Source: Asterella californica
Taxonomy: Eukaryota > Streptophyta > Marchantiopsida > Marchantiales > Aytoniaceae
Direction: 5' to 3'
Length of the DNA: 64,000 nucleotides
Assembly (NCBI GenBank): GCA_036924285.1
Contig: JAYKYS010000001.1
Location: forward strand, 29,945,501 to 30,009,500
Below, piece by piece: positions 11,150-22,088 of the stretch (its first letter is position 1; each line of letters starts with the position of its first letter). The position numbers and the translations under genes were made by a program. A model generated the notes under the pieces. The model saw nothing but the letters and a program-made list of their open reading frames with translations. It was not told the origin of the DNA and searched no databases.

Positions 11150-11900
11150 CTGCCATGGTAACGGTTAACTTATGATGTGTGTGGCTCACTACAATATTTT
11201 GGCAGACTGCGTGTTTCAAATGATAATCCACTGTGTAGTGTCCTTGATCAAACACTTTAACTCGCACGAACAAGCAAAATCAAGAATTAAGGACGCACGA
11301 GCGAGAGCATATTTATTTAGAAATCCATGCATCCACTATAGTATTCTGATGACACAAAAATGTAAACTAATGCCGGGCTGCTCATGCGAGATTAATACGT
11401 CCTTAATTGAAAATTTAGGTGATTGGCCATGGTTTCTGTGTCCAGTTCACTGCGATTAGAGTAGTCGACTGGAGAGACGTTGTGATCAGAATCAACTATA
11501 AGTGTAATGCTGCTCAGAAAACAGAGACATAGATAGACTAGAGCCAAGCGGAGACGAAGTAGATACTAACAGAATGGGTGCAGGGTCGTGACGTACTAGT
11601 ACCGCCACTTCATATTTGAATTTGTGAACAGGATAGTCATTCTCATAATTTTACTCAATAGAAGTCTTGTCTCAGTTAACTTACGATTTGTGACTCACTA
11701 CAATATTTTGGTCGACTGCGTGTTTCAAACGATAATCCATTGTGTAGTGTCCTTGATCAAACACTTTAATTCGCACGAACAAGCAAAATCAAGAATTAAA
11801 GACGCACGAGTGAGAGCATATTTATTTAGAAATCCATGCATCCACTATAGAATTCTGATGGCACAAAAACTCAAACTAATGCCGGGTTCTTACTAGTTCT
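11150..11900 (+). repeat. MULE subterminal repeat, two direct copies
   Basis: The block 11170-11400 recurs at 11685-11885 in the same orientation, nearly identical from CACTACAATATTTTGG through CATGCATCCACTATAG. Part of it is also at 36997-37120 (direct) and at 32640-32770 (inverted). In the second MULE this sequence sits inside both ends, so it is subterminal transposon DNA. The ORFs that cross it (such as 11172-11459) are not genes. Confidence 0.75.
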
Positions 11901-11928
11901 TACTCAACGGAGTCTTGTCTCAGTTACA

Positions 11929-12355
11929 ATGTTGAGTTTGCCGTGCTCAACGATGGAAGTCGCTGGTATCAACTTACAATATGTTCTCGAGTGCTTGGAG
12001 GGAGAGAAATCATGTAGCGAAATCAGTGTTAGGGTGAAGATTGTGGACTATCAAAAGGAGGGATTCAGAACATATGATGAGTGTTCGGGTTGTGGAAAGA
12101 AGCTAGCAACACCATGTGAATATTGCAAGAAATGTCATCGAGTGTCTGCGTCTCTAAAGCGATGTTATCATCTGCAGCTCCTTATCACAGATGAGAGTGC
12201 TGAGATGTGGATGATAGCATGAGATGTCGATAAAGATTTACTGGAATGTCACCAGAAGAGTTCACTATGCTAGAACTGCAAGATAAAGACGACAACCTTT
12301 TGGATATGATAGTTGCAAAGCTTACGACAGTCAAAGAGAATTCATCTAAATGATG
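11929..12355 (+). pseudogene. RPA1-like zinc-ribbon/OB fold fragment
   Basis: The 97-aa frame has the CxxC...CxxC ribbon of the replication protein A large-subunit C domain: CSGCGKK, then CEYCKKC, then RCYHLQLLITDESAEMWMIA. After a stop at 12220-12222 a second frame continues TGMSPEEFTMLELQDKDDN to about 12353, matching the usual end of that OB fold. One frameshift therefore separates two collinear pieces. RPA1 binds single-stranded DNA in replication and repair, and RPA-like proteins are also encoded by some plant Helitrons. Only one domain is left and it sits beside MULE ends. It is probably a captured or transposon-borne fragment. Confidence 0.6.
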
Positions 12356-12419
12356 CATTCAAGGTGTTCGAGACTCAGCACTAGTCATTACAAGTTAGCC
12401 AAGACGCGAAGCACAAGGG

Positions 12420-12560
12420 ATTGACCAACTTGTTTACATCCTCATCCGGCTATAGCCGGCCCGTCGTGGGGTCGAATCCTCTTACTTCGAGTCTCATGCT
12501 GTGCAAAGGCAGCAAGGCACGGCTGCGGGAAACTCCATGACAAAAATGAAGTAAAAACAT
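12420..12560 (+). mobile_element. SINE-like repeat, copy 1
   Basis: Contains GGGGTCGAATCCTC, close to a tRNA B box (GGTTCGAATCC), followed by CTGTGCAAAGGCAGC and GGCACGGCTGCGGGAAA. The same ordered words occur inverted at 25080-25240 and partly at 36770-36855. The A box is weak. A tRNA-derived SINE is the simplest reading. Confidence 0.5.
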
Positions 12561-13380
12561 AGAGAGATTATTGAATCTCATGCCCCTGCGGTGCGGTGGT
12601 TTTAATTGAATGATCCAGACGACAAATAAACGCTGGAGTTATCTTTTTATAGTCACTTCTAACGAACCCTTTAGTTCAATAATATATAAATCATCCTCAT
12701 ATGTTTTTATACATCCAAGCATGAGAAAAGCATATGAGAATAAATGAAAAGTCTTTCAAGAATAATAAGTTTACGTAATATAATATCAGTCATTGCATAT
12801 ATTATGTATAACTGATGTATGTTTATATATTAAGGAAAATAATGATTTAAACTATTATCACGACCAGATAATTCCGAACATGCTATCATGCAGATTTGGT
12901 GATACAGCGTGTCCATAATATCAATACGGTTGGATCAATAAACTCTCTGATTTATTTGATTCTAGTATTTTAAATCTTGAGATCTACTGATATCTAATAA
13001 ATTTCTTTTTTAAGATCTCATATTTTAGTTTTACATAGTGTCTAAATATCTCTTGTTCGCACATCATTTATATATCTTTTAACAAAGAATGACAGCTTCG
13101 AGTTCTATATATATATCAAACAGATGATTTTGATCTTCCCTTCGCAAGAATTTTTGATAAGTTGAGCATCTTCATCAAGGAGCGATATATTACAAAGAAA
13201 TTTTGAATATAACGTAACACGGTGAAAATAGTTTTTTAAGAAAATTCTTTATCGAGAATATTTGCTACAAATTGTAACAGATATTTTGGACCAGTGAAAG
13301 GACTCGCTGAACAGAATCAAGAGGCCGTTAAACTGAAAATAATCTGGATCCGGATCAAATATTAATATAATTTAGCGCCG
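12561..13380. other. AT-rich gene-free stretch
   Basis: Only short chance ORFs, many TATATA runs and no motif that I recognise. Confidence 0.5.
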
Positions 13381-13399
13381 CATTAATTTAAGACGGTCC

Positions 13400-13801
13400 G
13401 GAATTGCATGGCTAGGCGTTAGTAAATTTTTAGATTTCTCCTTTCTTTTTTCTTTTTTGGTTTTTACAATGATTCCATCAGTCCGTTCTCGCTATTCTCT
13501 TCCACTTTTTGGTTGTCATCAGAATTCCATCCGTAAGTTTCGCTACACGACAAAAAAGTTTCCTCTTTTTCTCCAATTTTCACAATCTAAGTAAAATTTT
13601 ATACTACCGCATAACAAATAGTCAAAAACATCAATTCAAAAATAATTTAACTACTGGCGCCCGGTGGAGATGTCATTGTAGTTTGACCTATACTACCGCA
13701 TAACAAATAGTGAAAATCATCAAATGCAAAAATAATTTAACTACTGGCGCCCCCGGTGGAGATGTTAATTTAACTACTGGCGCCCCTTGTAATTTGACCG
13801 G
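13400..13801 (+). repeat. Dispersed repeat with internal tandem of about 95 bp
   Basis: ACTACCGCATAACAAATAGT and the following AATAATTTAACTACTGGCGC block occur at 13598-13690 and again at 13692-13801. The preceding part (GGAATTGCATGGCTA..GTTAGTAA, then a CTACACGACAAAAAA word) also occurs in diverged form at about 40915-41130. Confidence 0.65.
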
Positions 13802-13992
13802 GACTGCAAGTCGACTGCCATGACTGGCACTCTCGGCAGACTGCAATAGTGCGTTTCAAACCTGAAAAGGAATGGATGGACTCCGTGATAAAAATCATGA
13901 TTGACATTCTCTAGATACGTATTACGTAGTCGTTGTTATTCCTTACGGCTGCGAGTGTACACTGTCCAAGTCTCCACAGTGCAAGCCATCAC

Positions 13993-14925
13993 CAGGAATT
14001 TACTTGATCGGACCTCCAGAACGAATCGCGGAATTTATCGGACTTTTTTTATAATTCTTTTCTTGATCGGACCTCAACTTGCAACAACCCGTATAGCAGG
14101 TAACTCTGTCATGTCAGAGTACAGTTCGGACTGTAGAAACAAGACGACGAAGTCTCGACCACGACTGTAGAAACCAGACGACGCAAAATAACGATTTAAT
14201 TCAAGGACTTTAAGCATTAATTTCTTACTCGGTCGTAATTATTTCCGTGGATCCGAAGCTTTATTCTTCCCGATGGTTTCCTCCTCGTCCCGATGTTTAG
14301 GGTTGTTTTAATTTTACGACGAGCTCCCGAATTCAATTCAGTGGACTTCAAAGTAAATAACGATTTAATTCAGTGCCTTTAGGCTTTAAAATTTTTACTA
14401 TTCCGGTGGCTTAACATCTCGATGGTTTTCCTCCTCCTCCCGATTTATTAATGTTGCGGAGGCTCTCCCGATATTTCATTCCGAGGACTTCAATGCAAAG
14501 TATGATTTAAGTCAGAGTCCTTTAAGCCTAGGTTTTTTACCTGACGTACCTATTTCCGTGGAGCCCCAATGGTTTAATCTTTCTCGATGGTTTAATGTTG
14601 CGACGGTTCTTGAAATTCCATTTCGATTACTTCAACGCAAAGTACGATTTAATGCAGGGTCTTTAAGTTAAATTTTTGACTCGATGTAACTATTTAGCGA
14701 TGATAATGTAGCGATGACTTCGTAAATTCCCCCGGTTGATTCTTCCGTGAAACACTTCAGACGTAAACATACAAGCACGTGGTTGTCAAGCATGACATGT
14801 ACAATCCCAGCTACATGGTACAGTTACATTTTTACTGGCTGTTGCAAGTCCGATCAATAAAGGAATTCTACGAGAGGTCCGATAAAGTCTGCGATTCGTT
14901 CTGAAGGTCCGATCAAGTAAATTAC
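13993..14925. mobile_element. MULE-like TIR element, third family member
   Basis: The left end, AGGAATTTACTTGATCGGAC, continues through CCAGAACGAATCGC. Its inverse is at the right end (about 14834-14925), so the TIRs are roughly 90 bp. The terminal words match the 5878-6922 element (AATTTACTTGGTCGG). No clear 9-bp duplication was found. The interior has no transposase, only a degenerate tandem repeat. Confidence 0.7.
14180..14740 (+). repeat. Degenerate tandem repeat, four units of 142-168 bp
   Basis: Units begin at about 14186, 14354, 14497 and 14640 with GATTTAATTCAGGG..CTTTAAG. They continue with TATTTCCGTGGA, CCCGATGGTTT and CCTCCTCCCGAT words. The array fills the interior of the 13993-14925 element. 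Confidence 0.7.
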
Positions 14926-15098
14926 TCGACGCTACACTAGTGACAATGAAGAGAAAGGCGTGACATATAGTATACTAATCCTGTATACTTATACGCTGTT
15001 ATGACGGATGCTATAAAACCCCACGTGGTCCCAGATTCTGTCTGGGAAGTAACGAACCGCTAGTCCCGATAAACCTTTAATTCAACATTACCTTTCCA

Positions 15099-15197
15099 AT
15101 GAGACAACTTCTTCACTGTATCTGTTGGCTATTCATTGCGTCGCCTGTTTCTTTGACATGCTTCAACCTCTCAGGAATGTCAGGTTCAAAGCAGTGA
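15099..15197 (+). CDS. Possible 32-aa signal-peptide-like ORF
   Basis: A short frame reads MRQLLHCICWLFIASPVSL, which resembles a secretion signal, and it stops after 32 residues. A CTATAAAA box lies at 15010-15017, about 80 bp upstream, followed by CCACGTGG. It may be the first exon of a disrupted secreted-protein gene or chance. A hAT MITE begins 22 bp downstream. Confidence 0.2.
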   Translation: MRQLLHCICWLFIASPVSLTCFNLSGMSGSKQ

Positions 15198-15218
15198 CAG
15201 GCTACATCGAATTTGAGG

Positions 15219-15444
15219 CAGCGCTCGGGGTAAAAAATTTCCGGAACCGGAAATTATCCGAAAGTAATAAACTGAACCGGTTTTTTTCAGTGATTTATTA
15301 ATCTGCCCGGTTTTCTTAACGGATAACTTGTCGTTTTGCAAAACTTTAACCTACAAATTATCCGGCTTGGCCTCATTTCAACCCGACTTTTCAGAATTCC
15401 AACCGGTTGAAAATACAAAGAATGCCGGTTAGCCCCGAGCCCTG
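15219..15444. mobile_element. hAT-type MITE
   Basis: Termini are CAGCGCTCGGGG and inverted CAGGGCTCGGGG (11 of 12). The perfect 8-bp duplication ATTTGAGG flanks it (15211-15218 and 15445-15452). An 8-bp duplication and CAGNG termini define hAT elements. The 226-bp body is full of AACCGG and CCGGTT words and has no transposase. It sits about 600 bp upstream of the dirigent start codon. Confidence 0.85.
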
Positions 15445-15511
15445 ATTTGAGGTAACTTGTGGGGCTCCATGACTTCGTCATGTTTGCAGCTTTGATGTTC
15501 CGTTGATGTAG

Positions 15512-15646
15512 AAAAACGCGACCCAATGAATAGCAAACGGATGAGAAAGACACCATCAAGCCTTACAAGAGAAAGAAGGACCCGAAGGGCCAAGCAACTA
15601 CCGCCCCGAAGGGAAGAACACCGGTGTTAAGCCCCGCTATCCGTAG
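15512..15646 (+). repeat. Direct repeat left of the dirigent gene
   Basis: Starts AAAAACGCGACCCAATGAAT and matches 16966-17098 with scattered substitutions and small indels. The two copies flank the dirigent gene in the same orientation, with starts 1454 bp apart. Confidence 0.8.
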
Positions 15647-15774
15647 CTCTTGATGTTGCAGCTTATCCTTCCGTAGCTGTAATTCCATAAGAAGCCAGCC
15701 TTCCGGCGGGGATGCAGAGTTTGACTTTCACGGCTCCATGTGAGGCATCTCATCGGAATAGGTCGTTTCTCACA

Positions 15775-15783
15775 CATATAAGG
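15775..15783 (+). promoter_or_regulatory. Candidate TATA box of the dirigent gene
   Basis: CATATAAGG lies about 265 bp before the ATG. The leader it implies contains a GTTTTGTTTGGTTTGG-type tract near 15910. No transcript evidence is available. Confidence 0.3.
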
Positions 15784-16043
15784 AGCTTCGATCTGTACCT
15801 AGTCTCACAGCTGGTGAGCATTCTTGCGTAAATTTCTGATCAGTTGCTCGAACGCAACTAGAGCAATAATCTCAGGCTCAACCCTTCGAGGTGTTGAGAT
15901 CCTTTTTTTGTTTTGTTTGGTTTGGTTTTTTGTTCGTGGTGTTGAGATAACCCCTCTACAGACCCTCGATCCAGTGACTACACGATAGTGTTCAGATTTG
16001 CATTCACTTCTACTCTCTCTGAGGCCTCAGAAGTGTACGAGCG

Positions 16044-16580
16044 ATGGGATCGTCTGCCCACCTTCGGACTCGGGCGTGTTTGCTGATGGTCGCCATCGCC
16101 CTCTCATGGAGCTGTGCTGCTGTCCACGCCAAGAAGTTTAAGAAGCTGGAATTCTACTTGCACGAGCAGTTCGTCAGTGTTCCAGGATACGAAGCTACGG
16201 ATGTTCTAATTGCAAATCCCTCGGGGAATTCATCCGTATACGCTTTTGGGAATTTCGGAGTATCGGAGCAGGTTATCAGGGAAGGTATCAGCAACACATC
16301 GAAGATAATCGGCAGAGCGCCGGGTACCTTCCAGCCCAACAAGGAGTTCAAATCATTCATCCTGTACAAGATGTTGACTCTGCAAACGGAAGAATGGAGC
16401 GGCACTATCGTCGTCTTCAGCGACTGGCTCAGCGAGGCGACCTCGAATGAATGGACGGTTGTCGGAGGAACTGGAACGTTCAGAATGGCTAGAGGATACG
16501 CTGTGAACATCCCGGTAGATGGCAGCTCCACGAGTTTTTTTGCGACCTTCAAATGGGACGTTTATCTTCTACTCCCGTGA
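16044..16580 (+). CDS. Dirigent protein
   Basis: An intact single-exon frame of 178 aa. Residues 1-29 form a signal peptide (hydrophobic LLMVAIALSW, likely cut after VHA), so the product is secreted to the apoplast or cell wall. The mature part follows the dirigent beta-barrel pattern: KLEFYLHEQF, a VYAFGNFGVSE segment, SKIIGRAPG, the SGTIVVFSD strand, the family hallmark WTVVGGTGTFRMARGYA (about residues 145-161), and a final beta strand FKWDVYLLL. Dirigent proteins steer stereoselective coupling of phenoxy radicals in lignan and related pathways, but the substrate cannot be read from sequence. Length is typical of the family. The gene is flanked by 135-bp direct repeats and has a hAT MITE upstream. 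Confidence 0.93.
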   Translation: MGSSAHLRTRACLLMVAIALSWSCAAVHAKKFKKLEFYLHEQFVSVPGYEATDVLIANPSGNSSVYAFGNFGVSEQVIREGISNTSKIIGRAPGTFQPNKEFKSFILYKMLTLQTEEWSGTIVVFSDWLSEATSNEWTVVGGTGTFRMARGYAVNIPVDGSSTSFFATFKWDVYLLLP

Positions 16581-16965
16581 TCCATCTCCTCGCCGACAAA
16601 TAACACAGATTCTCATATCATCATCCCGCCTTCGTTTTCAGCTTAGACTTGCTGCCTAGCAAGATTATATCACCACTGCCAGTCTCATTTTTCTTCCGAG
16701 TGAGAGGCTATCCGTCATTGCACTGAAACGGCTCTTCACTGCACTGTCTAGGCTGCAGTGCTCCTGCGTAGTTGAGATCGACTTGTATAAACGCGCGCGC
16801 AGGTCAATGGACTTCATGTACTAACTGATTTGTTTGGTTCGACAAGCTTCCAGTTAATAATATCTTGTGTTGGTTCCCTTTCATTAAAAGGTGGATGGAA
16901 ATTCTGTGGATTTGATTTTCCTTGTTTGATGTGGGCACACACAGCGCTGAAACTCAGCACTCAGC

Positions 16966-17098
16966 AAAAACGCGACCCAATGAATAGCAAACGGATGGGA
17001 AGACCCCATCAATCCTTACAAGGGAAAGAAGTACCGGAAGGCCAAGCAACAACCACCCTGTAGGGAAGAACACAGGGGCTAAGCCATGCTATCAGTAG
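16966..17098 (+). repeat. Direct repeat right of the dirigent gene
   Basis: Second copy of the 15512-15646 sequence, ending at a shared CTATCNGTAG. It is somewhat more diverged and has small deletions. Confidence 0.8.
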
Positions 17099-17324
17099 TT
17101 ATAAAATCGCTTGTCGCACCTGCATACCTCTATACTTTGGTCACCTTTACTGCTGTCGCCACGCCTGCAACCCATCATGAGAGATGAATGATCACTTGTG
17201 TCGTCACTGAATCTCGTGTCTGATCCGTGACAATCATATCAGTCATTGAGATCTGATCCTCCCTCATCATGTACAAGTCAGCTCTCACTGATCCTCCTGT
17301 CTGAAAGACATACCAACGCTCTCT

Positions 17325-19806
17325 TCACATCATGTGACTGCTCTCCCGTGTTAAGACAAACACGACATCTCTGATAACATCGTGGGTAACTATCCGCTCT
17401 CCATCATGAGGACATCGAGCAAGATGGTGATCCGAAGTGTCGAGCAAGACACCGCACTCGTAGATGGATAGTGCCGAAGCAACAGGTTGGACCAAGCTTA
17501 AGCAGAATCTCATCGCTGTAGAGAAGATAGTCGGTGCGAGTCGGAACGCTCTAATGCAAGGTCGAGCTATGAGCCAAATGCCTACGCCCTTGTCCGAACA
17601 AGAGCGGAGTTGAGCTCTAGTATCTCGTGAGATGGAAGGATCCATTAAGAGCGCATGAAGAACCTGCTGGAAGTGGTGTCTCGTCAAAAGACTTTAGTCC
17701 GCGAGATCCATCGGTAGCTAAGGTATTGAATTGAGGGTTTGTCTCACCTGCCTCAAGAGTCAAACTATCTCTTGTCTCACGAAGACACATATGTAGTGGG
17801 TAAGAACCATCCTCCATCTCTGTCACACAGCTCTCCAGAATAGGTCTATCTCGCATGAGAAAACGACAACAGAGCCAAGGTGCTGAGAGGATCCAACTAC
17901 CCAAAAAGGCTATCGGAGCAGTCTCCTCCATGGATAATAAGCTCACCTCGTCACACGATATCGGCAAAGATGTCTGCCTACGTGCGAGAGATCCTGCCAC
18001 ACAATCAAAAATCTCCGGTCCTATGATGTCGTCAAACACCCCCATAATCTTCTTATCAAACTCTCTAAGGCGCGAGATGAAGATAAGAGATGGAGGTACT
18101 GTGCGGAGTAAGTAACTAAGACGCCGTGCAATGAAAGAGGAAAGAATACCAAAGGCAACATGAGGATCCTCCAACATAGAGAGATCTTCGATATGCAAAA
18201 TGTCCTCCGCCAGGGCAACATCTAAGAATCGAGAGATAAAGTCCTTTGTACTCACAAGTACTCCGAGAATGCGTAAACCATCTGTAGGGGTAACAAATCT
18301 CTCCGAGAGATATAGGTCCGAAGGTATACCTATGGGAGACCAAGCCTTGCACTTTGACACCTTCACTCTCAGCCCTACCAAGACCAATTGAGAGACAAGG
18401 TGGTCAAAGGCAACACCGACTTGGTCTGCCGATCCTACGATGTGCATATCATCAGCTAGAGATGGAAAAACACAACCTGGAGCAGGCAAGGCTATGGCCA
18501 AGAGAAGTACATAGTGAGCTAAGACAAAGAGGGGTCCACCCAAAAGATCTCTTTGACGAGTACTTGTAGCGGAGCTGATGACTGTAACCCCCTCTATCGT
18601 AAGACTGTGCTGGTAATAAAGACAAGAAGAAGAACCATAGAACAATCGCACGAAAGGGACAAGACCCGTCACAGATCCCTCGTCATCCATGAGCTCCCTA
18701 AAGATGGAAGCTCAAGAAACGCTATTTAAAGTATTTTCCATGTCCACTTGTAGAACAACCCAATGGGGATGGATGTACAAGAGATTCCTAATGCCGAAAG
18801 ACACAGACTCACAACCTCTCGGTGTCGCAACTCCAAACTGATGTGGGCAAATGTGGTCCTGAAAAGTATCTCGAAGTTGAAGGACATTGATGCGACTGAT
18901 AAGTCGTAAGAGGATCTCGTCGATGATTATCGGTCGAATCCCTCCACCATCATTCGTCATGGTCAAAAGTCTAATTGCCCCTAGTACATGAGCTATAGAC
19001 TGAGGAATATGTCCCTGAACTACTGTTGCCGCTATCTGAAAAAGCTCCGTGAAACCACTAGAAGGGTCGTCTGTCTAAAAACAATCCCGTAGGTGCTCGC
19101 AGACCTCCAAGGATAGACTTGGAGTTGTACACAAGGCCTAAGCAAACCAGGATCTATCAAGACATAAAGGCTCCTCAGGCTGACAATCTTGAACATCAGG
19201 TGGTGAGGGGTCATCCGGTGGGAGGTGAAGAAAATGCAACGCAGCGATCGTTTCCTCAGTAGGACATGCCAATGACAAAGGATGCAGTGCTCTAGCAGCT
19301 TTACTATACTCTCCAACCTGACCTAACATCCTACAACGTCATATGCGGACGGAAGGTGAGACATCACGTGTAGAGACAGACTCACTCCTACCTCGTACCA
19401 CACGGACTGATTCATCTTGTAAGGCCGCCCAATCACATGCACGGAATCTTTGAAGACGGACCGCCACCTCCCGATGTCCTCCTCTGTCACCTCGAGTATA
19501 ACGGAGGCATCAACGAGATCTCGCCGCCTCGTCTTTGGTGTTTCGTGCCAACATGTCGAGAGGTAGACGGAATGTCTGTCTCACCTTGTCATGAAGAGCA
19601 CGAGGTAACTGATGGAACAAACGCGGACAAGAGAAACTAGTCTCGAACAAGCTCAGAATAGTGCAAGAGTGGACTCTCAACCACTCACACGACTCTGGAG
19701 GAACTTCAAGAAGAAGGGCTAATGGTGTCATAATGACTGCACGTGTAGACCTCCGATCTCGGCTAACCTTGGCATCCCATGTGGTCGTATCATAACTCTT
19801 GTGCAT
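17325..19806 (-). pseudogene. Reverse-transcriptase gene, decayed (non-LTR-like)
   Basis: Reading leftward, the pieces are: an N-terminal part with SCPRLFHQLPRALHDKVRQ (19806-19510), a linker (19329-19138), and RT fingers/palm with DGGGIRPIIIDEILLRLISR and HQFGVATPRGCES (18966-18712). The motif A equivalent is VVLQVDMENTLNS. A frame change leads to TRQRDLLGGPLF (motif B) and PSLADDMHIVG, whose two aspartates are the motif C catalytic pair. The thumb continues in the 18690-17617 frame. A C-terminal Cys/His segment, ECGVLLDTSDHHLARCP, lies at 17687-17325. At least three frame breaks make it non-functional. I recall similar single-ORF RT genes from mosses and liverworts. No LTR or integrase is visible. 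Confidence 0.8.
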
Positions 19807-19969
19807 CTTTTCTACATGAGATTTTACCCTTTGTCAGATAAATAACTGATTGCACACCGGACATAGTGTGTCTCGAATCAGTCTCGATCTCATGAGAGAG
19901 AGAGTACTCATAACTAAAAAAGAGACGATATCTAGTCCAACGGTACTCATAATAAAAACATCTCCAAAA

Positions 19970-20220
19970 ACAAAAAAACAAAAACAAAAACAAAAACAAA
20001 AAAACAAAAAAAAGAAGAAGAAAAGAACACTAAACCCTGATATGTGGAGATAACACTAATTGTAACAAGAAATCTGTCAAAAGTCTCTCAAAAGCTCTAA
20101 AAAGAACACTCTCTAAATTCTAAATTCCTAAAAATCTAAAATTATTTAATACTTATTCATCTCTCCATCAAATATATCAATTCTAAAATAAAAAAAATAA
20201 AAAATAAAAAATAAAAAAAA
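19970..20220. repeat. A-rich simple repeats
   Basis: CAAAAA-type repeats lie at 19970-20028 and AAAATA-type repeats at about 20187-20222. They sit on the 5' side of the minus-strand RT pseudogene. A 19-20-bp unit, TCTCACATCTTCCAGCAC, is repeated in tandem near 20309-20348. Confidence 0.7.
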
Positions 20221-20349
20221 AACCATCTTATATCACACTCTAACACCCTCCCCTCTCACATCTCACTCTGTCCTCGCTCACTCCGCCCCCGCTCCCTCTC
20301 TCCGCGCGCCTCTCACATCTTCCAGCACCTTCTCACATCTTCCAGCACT

Positions 20350-21830
20350 CAATCGTAACGGTCTGTATTAGACACATTCGTAGCTGAGGTTGATTTTTGA
20401 CGTTTCTGCCTCGGATTGACTTCGTCTGCATGAGTGCAGGCAGTGTAAGTCAACGGTGGATTCTGATCTCAGACAGGACATAGAGATAATTGTCGTACTT
20501 GGTGCGTAATAGTAGCTAGAGACTCCGTTGTGGTTGTTTGATAGGAGAAACATATGCATGCATCCCAGGAGTTAAGAAAAGAAGTGGACAAACGGTAAAA
20601 CCGATGGAAAAATTCGTCAAGTCATTGTATACTTAATTACTATCCCCTTGTGGGTATATAGATTAAGCATTACTATCGTTACCCCATAACATACATTTGA
20701 AATCTCAGGAGTTAATTTATAACATATAAACACTACATTTCATTGACCAGTTGTAAATTGTAGTTTAAGTTTCAAATTTGGAAAAACACTCACCTCTTTT
20801 AACTAGTTTTCTTTTCTTTTCTCTACACAATGGATTTCTGGTTTCAATGGATTTTAGTCATGCCTCATATGATGTGGACATGGTTATGGTCAGGTTGTTA
20901 AGTCTTTGAACGCATTATTAGTATAAACAAGTTTCTGTGAACGAGTACGAGTTTTAGTAGAAACTCTACTTTACTTTAATTTAGGTTTACCCTAATTTAC
21001 TAAAACCCTAAATTCATTACGTCGCGTGTTTCTTTTAGGTTGACAAGCACTAGCACTTGGCACCGCACTTGGCATCTTTTAGGTGGACACTAGCATCCAC
21101 ACTTCCCCACCGAAAGAATGTGAGGGAAAGTTCACAAACGGATCCTAGAAAGCCAAGGCAGACAGAGCACCAAGCGTGGGACCTAAGGCCCCCCTCCTCA
21201 CCTTCTAGGCAGTAAATACTGAGACAGTTTTCTACTGATCGCGCTCATGATTTTTTCAAGTCATTTTGGTCACACCACATGGAGGTCTCCCGGTCGCGAG
21301 TCCGATATGAAATCTGATGTAGAGATAATATCGTGTGTGGTCTGATTAGACGCGTGTAATCCAGAATGACAAGATCCGATCGTTCACTATTTAAGATTAA
21401 TCAAAACTTTTAATTAACCTGAATGACTCCAAACTGTAATTCATGATGATCTATCCAAATGATCGATATTTCATTTGTGAATCTATCTAACTGAATGATC
21501 AAATATTGTTATTATGAATTTTTATGTTTTTAAAATTGATGTTAATTTCATAATGACTCGAACATGTGATTCTTGATGATCCAACGATATGAAGAGTTCT
21601 ACGTAAATAAACGTAGTGTGTGATGAACAGGAAAATTTGAAAAAGTCATGAGCTTGACCCAGAGAAAATAGTGTTCAAGGGATGTGACCAAGTAATTATC
21701 CCGCTTTAAGATGTTACTATCTCTAAGCTTGAAAGTGACGGAATCATGCTGTATTGAGCACTTCACCTGACAACCTAGCCTTGGGCACTTCATATCAGCG
21801 ACAAGCACAGGATCCTCCCGTCAGTTTCTT
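20350..21830. other. Gene-free stretch
   Basis: No homology recognised. Positions 21190-21230 echo part of the hairpin block at the left edge of the window. Confidence 0.5.
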
Positions 21831-22088
21831 GTTTACTTGGGATGTTCGTCCGCCGGGACTGTCGCGATAAGTGACTTGCGAGTCTTGTTTGGCTGCGCTC
21901 GTTCTCTTTGGTTTATCGCTCGGGAGAGTGGTGGTAGGCGTGGTTGTTTTTTCGTCCCATCGCTACCTCTGGGTGAGTTTTTCGTTCTATTTGTGTTCTC
22001 TTTTCTTCTCTGTGCAGTTCTGCTTGATTCGCATGTGGCTATTTTCCAGAGCTTTTAGAGGTTTGTCGTTGTTCTCGCCAGTGCAGAG

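Noticed and set aside
11172..11896. Two similar ORFs sharing SLIKHFNSHEQAKSRIKDAR, looking like a repeated gene
   Set aside because: The same sequence occurs inverted at the other end of the second MULE (32640-32770), so it is subterminal transposon DNA and not coding.
13993..14925. A 9-bp target duplication for the third TIR element
   Set aside because: The best flanking pair (AGCCATCAC against ACGCTACAC) agrees at only 5 of 9 positions, so I do not claim one.
16154..16552. 132-aa minus-strand ORF
   Set aside because: Antisense shadow of the dirigent gene.
15512..17098. Direct repeats read as LTRs of a small retrotransposon
   Set aside because: No TG..CA ends, primer-binding site or retroviral coding sequence. 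The only gene between them is a normal dirigent.
19850..20053. Lys-rich ORF ending KQKQKQKQKNKKKKKK
   Set aside because: It is the translation of a CAAAAA simple repeat next to the RT pseudogene.
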